This document shows, in pieces, positions 29,681-38,546 of a stretch of DNA of 64,000 bases. Source of the DNA: an uncultured Eubacteriales bacterium (lineage in GTDB: Bacteria; Bacillota; Clostridia; Lachnospirales; Bianqueaceae); NCBI GenBank assembly GCA_900315265.1, contig OMYN01000003.1:62001-126000 (forward strand), in the 5' to 3' direction. Position numbers and translations under genes: made by a program. Position 1 is the first letter of the stretch. Every line of letters begins with the position of its first letter. Below the pieces are notes generated by a model, which was not told the DNA's origin, did not search any database, and worked only from the letters and a program-made list of their open reading frames with translations.

Positions 29681-31357
29681 TCAGAACAGACCGGTGATGT
29701 GTCCGTCCTCATCGACGTCGATGTTCTCTGCGGCGGGTACCTTGGGAAGGCCGGGCATAGTCATGATATCTCCGGCCAAGGCGACGACAAAGCCGGCTCC
29801 GGCCGATACGTTGACTTCGCGGATGGTGATCTTAAAGCCCTGGGGCCGCCCCAATTTCTTGGGATTATCCGACAAAGAGTATTGAGTCTTGGCAATGCAG
29901 ACAGGAAGGTTCCCGTAGCCCATCTGGGTCAGCTTTTTCAAAGTCGTCCTGGTCATGGGGCCCCAGATCACTCCGTCTGCTCCGTAGATCTTGGTCGCGA
30001 TAGTCTTGATCTTGTCCTCCAGACTCATTTCGTCCGGATACAGAGGATGGTAGTTGGACGGTGTGGTGTCGAGTGTCTTCAGGACTTCCTGAGCGAGCTC
30101 GATACCTCCTTCGCCGCCTTTCTCCCAAACCTTGGACAGGGCAAAACGGCAGCCCATCTCGCGGCAGCGTTTCTCGACATAATCGATCTCTTCCTGGGTA
30201 TCGGTAATAAAGGAATTAAGAGTAACCACGACCGGAACGCCGTACTGCTGCAGGTTCTGGATATGAGCTTCCAGATTGCAGAAACCGTCCTGGACCGCTT
30301 TCAGGTTCGGTTTTGCCGTGTCTTCTTTCTTGACACCGCCGTTATACTTCAAAGCGCGGATGGTGGCTACCAGAACGATCGCGTCCGGTTTCAGGCCGCC
30401 GATCCTGCATTTGATATCCAAAAATTTTTCAGCTCCCAGGTCGGCGCCGAAGCCTGCCTCCGTGATCACATAATCTGCCAGCTTCAGGGCATACTTGGTA
30501 GCTCTCAGGCTGTTGCAGCCGTGAGCGATGTTAGCAAAGGGACCGCCGTGAATGATAGCGGGATTATGTTCAAGGGTCTGTACCAGGTTAGGATTAATGG
30601 CATCCTTTAAGAGTGCTGCCATAGCTCCCTGAGCTTTCAGGTCGCGGCAGTAAACCGGTTTTCCGTCATAGGTGTAGCCGATCAGGATACGGGAGATGCG
30701 CTCTTTTAAGTCCATAAGATCCGTAGACAGACACAGGATGGCCATGATCTCGGAGGCAACGGTGATCATATAACCGGTCTCTCTGGGAACTCCCTGGCTC
30801 TTTCCGCCAAGGCCGATCACGATCTGACGAAGGGCCCGGTCATTCAGATCGACCACCCGTTTCCAGGTAATAGTGCGGGGATCGATATTGAGCTGGTTGC
30901 CCTGCTGCAGATGATTATCGATCATAGCAGCCAGAAGGTTGTGGGCCGTGGTGATAGCGTGAAGGTCTCCCGTAAAGTGCAGGTTGATATCCTCCATGGG
31001 GACGACCTGAGCATAACCGCCGCCGGCCGCGCCGCCTTTGACGCCGAAACAGGGACCCAGAGAAGGCTCGCGAAGCGCGACGACCGTTTTCTTGCCCAGC
31101 TTTCCGAAGGCCTCGCCTAATCCTACCGAAGTCGTGGTCTTGCCTTCACCGGCGGGAGTCGGGTTGATCGCCGTAACAAGGATCAGTTTTCCGTCCGGAC
31201 GATCCTTTATTTTTTTCCAAAGGCTATTGTTGAGTTTCGCCTTGTATTTGCCATAACAGTCCAGGTCATCCTCGTCGATCCCGAGTTTGGCCGCGACCTT
31301 GGTAATTGGTTCCATCTCTGCTTCCTGAGCGATCTCAATGTCTGATTTAAAGGCCAT
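29681..31357 (-). CDS. fhs: Formate-tetrahydrofolate ligase Fhs
   Basis: ATP-dependent activation of formate to 10-formyl-THF. The 558-residue protein is full length. [19 protein letters not shown] is the P-loop, and [14 protein letters not shown] and NIAHGCNS are family blocks. The ATG has AGGAGG 7 bp upstream. It is coupled with folD and supplies formyl units for purine synthesis (PurN in this window). Fhs alone does not prove an acetogenic lifestyle. Confidence 0.98.
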   Translation of the reverse strand: MAFKSDIEIAQEAEMEPITKVAAKLGIDEDDLDCYGKYKAKLNNSLWKKIKDRPDGKLILVTAINPTPAGEGKTTTSVGLGEAFGKLGKKTVVALREPSLGPCFGVKGGAAGGGYAQVVPMEDINLHFTGDLHAITTAHNLLAAMIDNHLQQGNQLNIDPRTITWKRVVDLNDRALRQIVIGLGGKSQGVPRETGYMITVASEIMAILCLSTDLMDLKERISRILIGYTYDGKPVYCRDLKAQGAMAALLKDAINPNLVQTLEHNPAIIHGGPFANIAHGCNSLRATKYALKLADYVITEAGFGADLGAEKFLDIKCRIGGLKPDAIVLVATIRALKYNGGVKKEDTAKPNLKAVQDGFCNLEAHIQNLQQYGVPVVVTLNSFITDTQEEIDYVEKRCREMGCRFALSKVWEKGGEGGIELAQEVLKTLDTTPSNYHPLYPDEMSLEDKIKTIATKIYGADGVIWGPMTRTTLKKLTQMGYGNLPVCIAKTQYSLSDNPKKLGRPQGFKITIREVNVSAGAGFVVALAGDIMTMPGLPKVPAAENIDVDEDGHITGLF

Positions 31358-31408
31358 CTCTACACCTCCTATATATCCTGCCGGTCGAAGACCGGTTGAA
31401 AAACTTGG

Positions 31409-34400
31409 TTACTGGCGGGCATTCCACTCCGATTCCCATTCCTGCATGGTCATCAGAACCTTACGCGGTTTCCCCGTTCCTTCATCGGCGCTGACGATAC
31501 CTCTTTCCTCCAAAGCATCCATCAGGCGGGCCGCCCGGTTAAAACCGATCCGGAAGGCTCTTTGCAGAAAGCTGATCGAAGCCTTCTGTTTTTCGATCAC
31601 TAATTTGGCCGCGTCATTCAGATATTCATCCACCTCGTCATCAGTCCCGGATGGATCCTTCTGCCCTTGTTTAAGTTCATCCATCATCAGATCGTCATAC
31701 TGGGCCGTTCCGTTTTGCTTGACGAAGCTGACGACATTTTCGACTTCTTTATCCGACACAAAAGCGCCCTGGATACGGACAGCCTTGGACGAAGTCATAG
31801 GCCAGAAAAGCATGTCTCCCCGGCCCAGCAGTTTTTCCGCTCCGACACTGTCCAGGATGGTGCGGGAATCCACACCGGAGGCAACCGCGAAGGCGATACG
31901 GGAAGGAATATTGGCTTTGATCAGGCCTGTGATAACATCGACCGAGGGTCTCTGGGTCGCAATAACCAAATGCATGCCGGCAGCCCTGGCCAGCTGGGCC
32001 AGGCGGCAGATCGACGCCTCTACCTCTTTGGAGGCGACCATCATCAGATCCGCCAGCTCATCGATAATGATCACGATCTGCGGAAGTTTAGCAAGCCCCA
32101 GTTCCGGGTCTTCCTCAACAGCCGCATTATAACCCTTAAGGTCGCGTACATTCAAATCTGCGAACTGCTTATACCGGCGGGTCATTTCCTGCACGGCCCA
32201 GTTCAGGGTCCCGGCCGCCTGCTTGACATCCGTTACGACCGGCAGGAGCAGATGCGGGATCCCGTTATAAATGGACAGTTCAACGATCTTGGGATCGATC
32301 AGGATCAGCTTTACATCATTGGGGTCGGACTTATAGATAAGGCTGATGATCATGGAGTTGATGCAGACACTTTTACCGGATCCGGTCGCACCTGCGATCA
32401 GAAGGTGGGGCATCTTCGCAATATCTGCTACCCTGACTGCCCCGTCGATATCCTTTCCCAGGGCAAACGTCAATTTAGACTTAGAACTCCGGAAAGTGTC
32501 GCTGTCGATCACATCGCGCAGCATGACGATACTGTTTTCTTTATTAGGGATCTCGATGCCGACCGCGTTTTTACCGGGAATAGGCGCTTCCACACGAATG
32601 GAAGAAGCGGCCAGATTCATGGCTATATCATCCGTCAGATTGACAATACTGCTTACCTTGACCCCCTGAGCCGGCTGAAGCTCATAACGGGTGACGGTCG
32701 GTCCCCGGTTGACCTGAATGACTTTCGCCTCTACCTTATAATTGCGCAGAGCTGTTTCCAGCTTTCTGGCACTGGCTAGGAGCTGGTCCCGGCTGACGCC
32801 GCCGTCATCATTTTTGCCTTCTGCTAAAAGATCGATCGGCGGGAACATGTATTTGCTGCTGGGTCCGGGCTTCTTTTCGACCGCAGCATCATTGGAAACC
32901 GTTGCGCCGGCGGCCTTCAAAATATCCTGCTGATCGGTCATACCGGTCGGGAATTCCTCTTTGGCAAATACTTTGTCCGTTGAAATATGGGACGTGTCCG
33001 GGGAAGATTTCTCATCCGAGGAAATCTCTGCTGAAGATGTCTCCAACGAAGACGCCTCCTCCGGAGAAGTCTCCTGCAGATCCGCCTTTTCCGAGCCTTG
33101 ATCCTCTGCCGTGCTTGTTCCTTGCGCAGCTTCCGGATCAGGCGACCCTTCGGGCACTTCTTCTTCGTGAGAAAGGTCTTCTTCCGTTACGGGAACGTCA
33201 TCCGGGCCGAAGAATTCTTCCGGCGTCAGATCCTCTTCCACGATCCGGTCCATGCCATTGCCGTGAACGATCACATTGCCGTCTGACATGACCGGCTCTT
33301 CCGCTCCCGATCTCTCCTGTATTTCTTGAGCATCCGTCCCGGGCTTTTCTTCGATGCCCGTGACCTTGATCTTTTGAGAGCTACTTTCTGCCTGTCTGCC
33401 CGCCGTCGAAGAAGAAAAAGACGAATCCAGAAGAGGGATATCGACCGCTCCGTCATCGATCGGTTCAAGTCGGCGGATAGGCTTAGTTTTTACCTTTTGA
33501 TCGACTTTGGACAAGGCGTCCCGGAACTTTTCCTGCCCTTTGGAAGAGGTTTCATTATTATCAGAAACTTCGTTCCGATTCTCTTTCGGTTTACTTTCGG
33601 TCAGGCGGCCGTCTGTCGGATAAACCTTTTCCTTTGCGGAAAGTTTATCATTATCCCCGGTCCCTGCCGCTGCCTCAAAATCATTTAAACTTATCTGGTC
33701 CCGGAAGCGGCCTTGCTTTGCTCTTTCTTCTTCCTGTTCTTTTTCTTTTTCAAGGCGTATCTGGCGTCTTTCCTGATTCCGCTCCTTTTGATAACGGGCA
33801 TACTCCTGAGCGTGGTCTCTGACTTTTTGTGTCCCCTGCTGTGTTTTCCTTCCGGCCTTTTTCAGCCCGGAGACAAAGGAATGTTCCGTCAGAACGATCA
33901 GAAGGATGATCAGCAGGAAAATGATGACAATAATAGCGCCGGTACGGCCAATGACTCCGGTAAGAAAGCGGCCGATCAGCCCTCCGGTCAGACCGCCGGT
34001 ACGGACGCTGGCGTTCTCGTACATCAAACCGGGTGTATTCAGATTTTCACTGTTGATGATATGAAGAAGCGCAGAAACCAAAAGCAGGATGGGATAGCCG
34101 ATCCACAGCTTGCTCCACAGCTTACGGCCCTGGGCGCCGAAAAGTTTCATCAAGGATAAGACCAGTGTATACAGGGTCAGCAGATAGGCAGAAAAGCCGA
34201 ACAAGCCGACAAAAACTTTATTGACCAGGGTCCCGAAGGCCCCCATCTGCCCTTGTAAGTAAATCCCCAGAGTCAGCAGCAGCATGATCAGCACAATGAC
34301 CCAGCCGGCTATCTCTGATTTAAGGCGGCTGTCCATAGGAGCTTTGGCGGCGGATCTTGAACGGGACGCCGATGACCATCCGGAAGAGGGATGGGACGCA

Positions 34401-34468
34401 GTACGCCTGCTGTTGGTACGTTTTTTTGAAGACGTCCCTGTTTTTTTACTACTTTTTTTCGCGCTCAC
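31409..34468 (-). CDS. ftsK: DNA translocase FtsK/SpoIIIE
   Basis: Septal DNA pump that moves chromosome ends into daughter cells or the forespore. The 1019 residues begin with a Lys/Ser-rich tail, then about four transmembrane helices (residues ~50-200). A long acidic low-complexity linker follows (~200-530, many Ser/Glu repeats such as EASSLETSSAEISSDEK). The motor has LIAGATGSGKSVCINSM and IVIIIDELADLMM. The C-terminal gamma winged helix contains RAFRIGFNRAARLMD and reads KOPS/SRS sequences in known homologues. The start is GTG with AGGAGG 10 bp upstream. Whether it serves division or sporulation cannot be told from sequence alone. Confidence 0.95.
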   Translation of the reverse strand: MSAKKSSKKTGTSSKKRTNSRRTASHPSSGWSSASRSRSAAKAPMDSRLKSEIAGWVIVLIMLLLTLGIYLQGQMGAFGTLVNKVFVGLFGFSAYLLTLYTLVLSLMKLFGAQGRKLWSKLWIGYPILLLVSALLHIINSENLNTPGLMYENASVRTGGLTGGLIGRFLTGVIGRTGAIIVIIFLLIILLIVLTEHSFVSGLKKAGRKTQQGTQKVRDHAQEYARYQKERNQERRQIRLEKEKEQEEERAKQGRFRDQISLNDFEAAAGTGDNDKLSAKEKVYPTDGRLTESKPKENRNEVSDNNETSSKGQEKFRDALSKVDQKVKTKPIRRLEPIDDGAVDIPLLDSSFSSSTAGRQAESSSQKIKVTGIEEKPGTDAQEIQERSGAEEPVMSDGNVIVHGNGMDRIVEEDLTPEEFFGPDDVPVTEEDLSHEEEVPEGSPDPEAAQGTSTAEDQGSEKADLQETSPEEASSLETSSAEISSDEKSSPDTSHISTDKVFAKEEFPTGMTDQQDILKAAGATVSNDAAVEKKPGPSSKYMFPPIDLLAEGKNDDGGVSRDQLLASARKLETALRNYKVEAKVIQVNRGPTVTRYELQPAQGVKVSSIVNLTDDIAMNLAASSIRVEAPIPGKNAVGIEIPNKENSIVMLRDVIDSDTFRSSKSKLTFALGKDIDGAVRVADIAKMPHLLIAGATGSGKSVCINSMIISLIYKSDPNDVKLILIDPKIVELSIYNGIPHLLLPVVTDVKQAAGTLNWAVQEMTRRYKQFADLNVRDLKGYNAAVEEDPELGLAKLPQIVIIIDELADLMMVASKEVEASICRLAQLARAAGMHLVIATQRPSVDVITGLIKANIPSRIAFAVASGVDSRTILDSVGAEKLLGRGDMLFWPMTSSKAVRIQGAFVSDKEVENVVSFVKQNGTAQYDDLMMDELKQGQKDPSGTDDEVDEYLNDAAKLVIEKQKASISFLQRAFRIGFNRAARLMDALEERGIVSADEGTGKPRKVLMTMQEWESEWNARQ

Positions 34469-34547
34469 CGGTCATCGGCCTCCTTTCTTTACGTATTTTG
34501 AAATAGTGCGAACGATCCGTTCCTTTCGGTGTTTAATCTTCCTTCAC

Positions 34548-35384
34548 TTACATGACAAGTCCCGCAATAATCGTTATCAGTCCTGCTGCTAAGCAGTAAT
34601 AGCCGAAATAATGGAACTTATGGCTGATCACCATCCTGCGCAGCCATTTAAGGGCAAAGTACCCGGACAGGCCTGCAACGATCATGCCAATGAAATAGGG
34701 TCCGAAATTAGCCGCATCTTTTGCTGTAATATTGAACAATTCCAGAAGAGCGGCCCCGATAATGGCAGGAATAGACATCAGGAAAGAAAAACGAAAGGCA
34801 AAATCCTTATCCAGTCCGCAGAACTCTCCCGCTACGACCGTCGATCCGGACCGGCTTATACCGGGGACGGTGGCGATACCCTGGACGATGCCGATGAAGA
34901 TCCCGTCATACCACTTCATTTCTCTTCCTGTTTTGCGTCCGTCCGGGATCTTTTTAGACAGCAGAAGGAGCGCAGACGTGATCAGAAGGGAAATGCCGAC
35001 GGCAACGAGTGAGCTTAAAAACAGGTCTTCAAGGAATTTTTTAACAATCAGGCCGATCAGAGCCGTAGGAATACTGGCTGCGATGACCATCAGACACATC
35101 TTGCGTTCCAGGTACATCCGGATCGGTTCTCTATTCCGAAGCCACCGGAAGCATGCCGCGATCAGGCGCACCAGTTCCACGAAAAAGCTTTTCACATCTT
35201 TCCAGAAGACCACAAAAACAGCCGCCAGCGTACCTACATGCAGTAAAACATCAAAGAAGGCGGAAGTCTCGACATTGGTCTTTAAAAGGTGGCTGAAGAT
35301 GACCAGATGACCGGAACTGGAAACCGGCAGGAACTCAGTCAGCCCTTGGATCAATCCCAACAGGATAGCTTTGAATATATTCAT
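34548..35384 (-). CDS. uppP: Undecaprenyl-diphosphatase UppP (BacA)
   Basis: Integral membrane phosphatase that recycles undecaprenyl pyrophosphate for peptidoglycan synthesis; extra copies give bacitracin resistance. The 278 residues form about eight hydrophobic helices. Family motifs are GLIQGLTEFLPVSSSGHLV near the N-terminus and TVPGISRSGSTVVAGEFCG, which hold the catalytic residues. The gene has its own promoter and a structured leader, and may be the first gene of the long unit reaching to recA. Confidence 0.97.
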   Translation of the reverse strand: MNIFKAILLGLIQGLTEFLPVSSSGHLVIFSHLLKTNVETSAFFDVLLHVGTLAAVFVVFWKDVKSFFVELVRLIAACFRWLRNREPIRMYLERKMCLMVIAASIPTALIGLIVKKFLEDLFLSSLVAVGISLLITSALLLLSKKIPDGRKTGREMKWYDGIFIGIVQGIATVPGISRSGSTVVAGEFCGLDKDFAFRFSFLMSIPAIIGAALLELFNITAKDAANFGPYFIGMIVAGLSGYFALKWLRRMVISHKFHYFGYYCLAAGLITIIAGLVM

Positions 35385-35399
35385 AAAAATCCCTTTTCC

Positions 35400-35428
35400 G
35401 GAAAGAGCAAGTTATAGACACTCTTTCC
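35400..35428 (-). other. Stem-loop in the uppP leader
   Basis: GGAAAGAG and CTCTTTCC form a perfect 8-bp stem with a 13-nt loop, between the promoter and the uppP ribosome binding site. It may affect translation or mRNA stability. Confidence 0.5.
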
Positions 35429-35445
35429 CAACTATAAACATTCTT

Positions 35446-35474
35446 ATTTTACCATAAGGACAAAAGCAAGTAAA
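35446..35474 (-). promoter_or_regulatory. Probable promoter of uppP and the downstream unit
   Basis: -35 TTTACT (35474-35469), a 17-bp spacer and -10 TAAAAT (35451-35446) on the minus strand, about 60 bp before the uppP start. Confidence 0.65.
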
Positions 35475-35586
35475 TGACCAGCCTTTAGGGGAAATTGACC
35501 TTACAGACAATAAAGGAAGTCGGAATTGAAGCGCTCATGCAAATCATAGATCCGGCATAAAAAATTTTCTCGCCTATGCCAGATCA

Positions 35587-35621
35587 GCAAAAAAGCTGGC
35601 ATTGATACCATGCCGGCTTTT
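35587..35621 (-). terminator. Terminator of the vWA-XpaC-SBP-TelA operon
   Basis: AAAAGCCGGCAT pairs with ATGCCAGCTTTT (one mismatch), followed by a U-run on the minus strand, 11 bp after the telA stop. Confidence 0.85.
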
Positions 35622-35632
35622 TCTCAAAAAAA

Positions 35633-36787
35633 TTACTGAGCACTGACTTCCTTATTGGCTGTGTTCTGAAGAAGTGCGCCTTTAAGCTGACTTTCGATCT
35701 GAACCAGTTCCTTTTCCGCACTGACGCGGGCCTGATGACCTTCCTGCTGGATACGGATACTGTCATTGATAGTCGCAATCAGCTCATCGTTTACCTTTTT
35801 CAAGGTCTCTATATCTGCCAGGCCTCTTTCGGATTCCTTCATGGTCTCGACGGTATTCTGGTGCAGCATCTGCGAATTTGCCTCCAGCAGCTTGTTGGTT
35901 GTCTCGGTGATCTGCTGTTGATTCTTCAGAACTTTTTCCTGCCTTTCCAGTCCGATAGCCAGAACGATCTGATTTTTCCACAGAGGGATCGTCTGCAGGA
36001 TGGCTGTCTGTATCTTATCTACCAGAAGACGGTCATTGTTCTGGATCAGGCGGATCTGAGGAGCCGTCTGCATGGCGATCGTCTTAGAGATCTTCATATC
36101 ATGGATCTTTTTCTCAAAGCGATTTACGTTCTCCTCGTAATCTTTGACTACCTGCGCGCTCATGGGGTCGCCTTTTGCTTCCGCTTCTTCACGCAGCCTT
36201 GGCAATGTATTGGTCCGGATATCGGTTATCTCTTCTTCTCCGGCCTTGATATAGACCTGCAGATTGCGGAAATGGTCGATATTCATATCATACATGGTAT
36301 CGAACATGGTAATATCCCGTATCATACTCATACGGTCTTTTTCCAGTTCATTGCTGATCCGGTCTACCTGCACTTCGACCGTCTCATAGCGCTGCGCGAA
36401 CTTGTGCAGGGAGTGCAGTAATGATCCTATGATCGGGATCTTGTCCGCATTCAACAGATCATCGACATGCATAGAACGGACCTGATCGGACAAGTCAGCC
36501 AGAAGCTGACCGGTCCTTCCGCTGTCTTTGACCTGGACCTTCTGCAAAATCGTATCGGAGAAATTCTGAATATCCCGCTGGGCACCGATCCCGTATTGAA
36601 CCAATACGTTGGAATCCGTTAGATCGATCTCTTTCCGGATCTGAGCTACCTTTGCCTCCTGCTCCGGTGTCAGATTTTCGACCTGTGTCTCAACTGCTAA
36701 GGCCGTCTGCTGCCGGACCTGTGCCGTTGTGTTATCCTGCTTAGCATCTTTCTTTTCAAGCAGTGATTCCAAGGTTACATCACTCAT
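35633..36787 (-). CDS. TelA/YaaN-family protein (toxic anion resistance family)
   Basis: A cytoplasmic, almost wholly helical protein of 384 aa with long coiled-coil segments. It fits the TelA family: an N-terminal DVTLESLL region, the central MSMIRDITMFDTMYDMNIDH and IQTAILQTIPLWKNQIVLAIG, then KVLKNQQQITETTNKLL, the most conserved family block. Family members are named for tellurite resistance (KlaB/TelA) but their biochemical role is unclear; B. subtilis YaaN is encoded next to XpaC. The start at 36787 has AAAGGA 7 bp upstream. It is the last gene of a four-gene operon with an XpaC protein and two solute-binding-like proteins. A specific tellurite role is not supported here. Confidence 0.9.
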   Translation of the reverse strand: MSDVTLESLLEKKDAKQDNTTAQVRQQTALAVETQVENLTPEQEAKVAQIRKEIDLTDSNVLVQYGIGAQRDIQNFSDTILQKVQVKDSGRTGQLLADLSDQVRSMHVDDLLNADKIPIIGSLLHSLHKFAQRYETVEVQVDRISNELEKDRMSMIRDITMFDTMYDMNIDHFRNLQVYIKAGEEEITDIRTNTLPRLREEAEAKGDPMSAQVVKDYEENVNRFEKKIHDMKISKTIAMQTAPQIRLIQNNDRLLVDKIQTAILQTIPLWKNQIVLAIGLERQEKVLKNQQQITETTNKLLEANSQMLHQNTVETMKESERGLADIETLKKVNDELIATINDSIRIQQEGHQARVSAEKELVQIESQLKGALLQNTANKEVSAQ

Positions 36788-36816
36788 TTTCATTTCCTTT
36801 CCTATTCCTGGATTTT

Positions 36817-37875
36817 TTATTGTTCCGATAAGGCGTCGATGATCTTTTTCATGGTCTTGTAATTAGGCATCTGAACGACCTGATCCACCGTCGGCTCCAG
36901 ACCGATGCCCTGAAAAACATCCAGGTCTTCGCTGACCCCTGCCATACCTGTTCGAAAACCATGCTTTTGCCAGGCGATCTTCTGGATCTCTTCGTCCTCC
37001 AGGGCATCGATAGCGGCGGAGGCCTGCTCGTCCAAAGCGATCATCACGTGTGAAGACCATACTGTGGGAGTCGGATACAGCATGATGATATCGTCTTTGA
37101 TCTTCTCCCAGGTATCCGGATGCTGGGCCGTAAATTCCAGCAGCTGACTTTCATAACCGACGGCCAGCGGTTTGGATCCCATTCCCATTTTCAGAAATTC
37201 ATTGAAGATATCCGCTGATGAAGATTCCATATAACCGGACTTTTCGAAAATTTCTTTGATTTCTTCCAGGTACGGCTGGACCGTAGTCTCTGTCGCTACC
37301 CCTCCTGTCAGTGTATTGGCCAAAAGTCCGGCGTACATATTGCCTGAATTTGACTTGGTCGGATCTGTTGAGCTGATCGTTATATTGCCGTACAAGTCCA
37401 GACCGATCGATTTCCAGCTGGTACCGTCTTCTACCATACCGATCAGTCCCTTCAGATCAACAGAGTAAACACCGTCCTTCTGACTGACGATTCCCACTTT
37501 TTCCAATGCCCGGGCTATTTCTTTATGGGTATAGATCACGATGGGGGTACTGAAAATGATATCGCTTCTTACCGGTTTTCCTACTTCCGATTTATACAGC
37601 TCCAGGGCCGTCTGACTGGAAGGCCACAGATAATCTCTGCCTTCTTTATCGGCTGTGACCATGCCCAAAGAGCCTGCTTTGGAATAATCAAGGGACAGGC
37701 CGTATTTTTTTCTGAGGACCTTCTGCACATCTTCATCTTCCAGAAATCCGATCTTTTCGCCTCCGACATATCCACTAAGCTCGGTCACGGCTGTACGTGT
37801 CTTGAGTACGCTGGCACCGATCGCAGTCAGGATAACGGCCGCGACAATGATCAGACCCATTAATTTCTTTTTCAC
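36817..37875 (-). CDS. Membrane-anchored solute-binding-like protein, paralogue of the vWA lipoprotein's sensor domain
   Basis: 352 aa. The N-terminal hydrophobic segment (residues ~5-25, LMGLIIVAAVILTAIGASVL) is a signal anchor or signal peptide without a lipobox cysteine. The rest is a type 2 periplasmic-binding-protein-like fold. Blocks YLWPSSQ, STPIVIYTHKEIA, TDPTKSNSGNMYAGLL and LYPTP match, in the same order, YDAVWPASS, INPVVFGIRKSLA, TSATQSNSGASAYLGFI and VYPTD in the lipoprotein at 38547-40181. The two are therefore clear paralogues. The start is GTG at 37875, 4 bp after the xpaC-like stop. No ABC permease or ATPase gene is nearby, so it is probably a sensor or envelope component rather than a transporter part. 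Confidence 0.82.
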   Translation of the reverse strand: MKKKLMGLIIVAAVILTAIGASVLKTRTAVTELSGYVGGEKIGFLEDEDVQKVLRKKYGLSLDYSKAGSLGMVTADKEGRDYLWPSSQTALELYKSEVGKPVRSDIIFSTPIVIYTHKEIARALEKVGIVSQKDGVYSVDLKGLIGMVEDGTSWKSIGLDLYGNITISSTDPTKSNSGNMYAGLLANTLTGGVATETTVQPYLEEIKEIFEKSGYMESSSADIFNEFLKMGMGSKPLAVGYESQLLEFTAQHPDTWEKIKDDIIMLYPTPTVWSSHVMIALDEQASAAIDALEDEEIQKIAWQKHGFRTGMAGVSEDLDVFQGIGLEPTVDQVVQMPNYKTMKKIIDALSEQ

Positions 37876-37879
37876 AGAT

Positions 37880-38518
37880 CTATAGGTCTCCTTCCATCTT
37901 CATGGTCTCCTGCAGTACTTTGATATCCGTCTCGATTTCCATCAGCTCTCCGGCGGTCAAACGCTTCAGCTGCTTATCAAAGGCGGTATCAAGGGCAGCC
38001 AAAGCGTCTTCTGTCTGTGCAGCTACCCGGCCTGCCTGTCCCGAATGCTGCAGATCGATATATTTCCGGACCAGCTTCTCCGCCATATCCAGGTAATAGT
38101 CTGCGAAGCGGTGGGCGTCTGAGATCTTTTCCGGATGGGCCTTCAGATAGTCCAGGATCTCTCCTCCCGTAAGGATCAGGCCCTCCACGTTTTTATGAGC
38201 TTTCTCTGACTCAATGGCCGGCAGATTCTTTTTCAAAGACTTAAGGTCGGCCTTTGCTTCTTCCATCAGGACCAGCGAATTTTCTCCCCCTTTAAGGGCT
38301 TCCACCTTGACACGGCCGATCCTGGGAGACGGTTTCAGCAAAAATGTTAAGCCGATGTAAAGGGCAGCTGCCAAAAGACCGCTGATCCATCCTTCCAGGG
38401 ACAGTCCCCTAAAAAGGAAAAAGAAAAATGCGATCGAGATAATCACGGACAGGGCGTATGTCAGAAATTCTTTTGCCTTATTCACCTTGATCAGTTCCTT
38501 CTGTGTGAAATAGTCCAA
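37880..38518 (-). CDS. XpaC-family membrane protein
   Basis: A 212-aa protein with two adjacent transmembrane segments (about residues 20-38 and 43-61) followed by a helical cytoplasmic part (KADLKSLKKNLPAIESEKAH, DYYLDMAEKLVRKYIDLQ). This is the layout of the XpaC family, named for 5-bromo-4-chloroindolyl phosphate hydrolysis, a name with little mechanistic support. The longest frame starts with TTG at 38518 with a poor ribosome binding site. A GTG at 38485 preceded by AAGGA is an alternative that would shorten it by 11 residues. XpaC next to TelA is a known Firmicutes pair (xpaC-yaaN in B. subtilis). Confidence 0.85.
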   Translation of the reverse strand: MDYFTQKELIKVNKAKEFLTYALSVIISIAFFFFLFRGLSLEGWISGLLAAALYIGLTFLLKPSPRIGRVKVEALKGGENSLVLMEEAKADLKSLKKNLPAIESEKAHKNVEGLILTGGEILDYLKAHPEKISDAHRFADYYLDMAEKLVRKYIDLQHSGQAGRVAAQTEDALAALDTAFDKQLKRLTAGELMEIETDIKVLQETMKMEGDL

Positions 38519-38546
38519 TCAGCTTTAGATACGGACTTTGCTGCAA

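Noticed and set aside
29681-31357. Fhs and FolD as evidence of Wood-Ljungdahl acetogenesis
   Set aside because: Both enzymes are widespread in non-acetogenic Clostridia for purine and one-carbon metabolism, and no CODH/ACS genes are in the window.
31381-31395. Short hairpin CCGGTC-GAA-GACCGG between ftsK and fhs as a terminator
   Set aside because: It has only 6 bp and no U-tract on the minus strand, so termination is unlikely.
35633-36787. Tellurite resistance as the function of the TelA protein
   Set aside because: The name comes from plasmid KlaB/TelA. No Ter genes are nearby and most chromosomal homologues have no shown link to tellurite.
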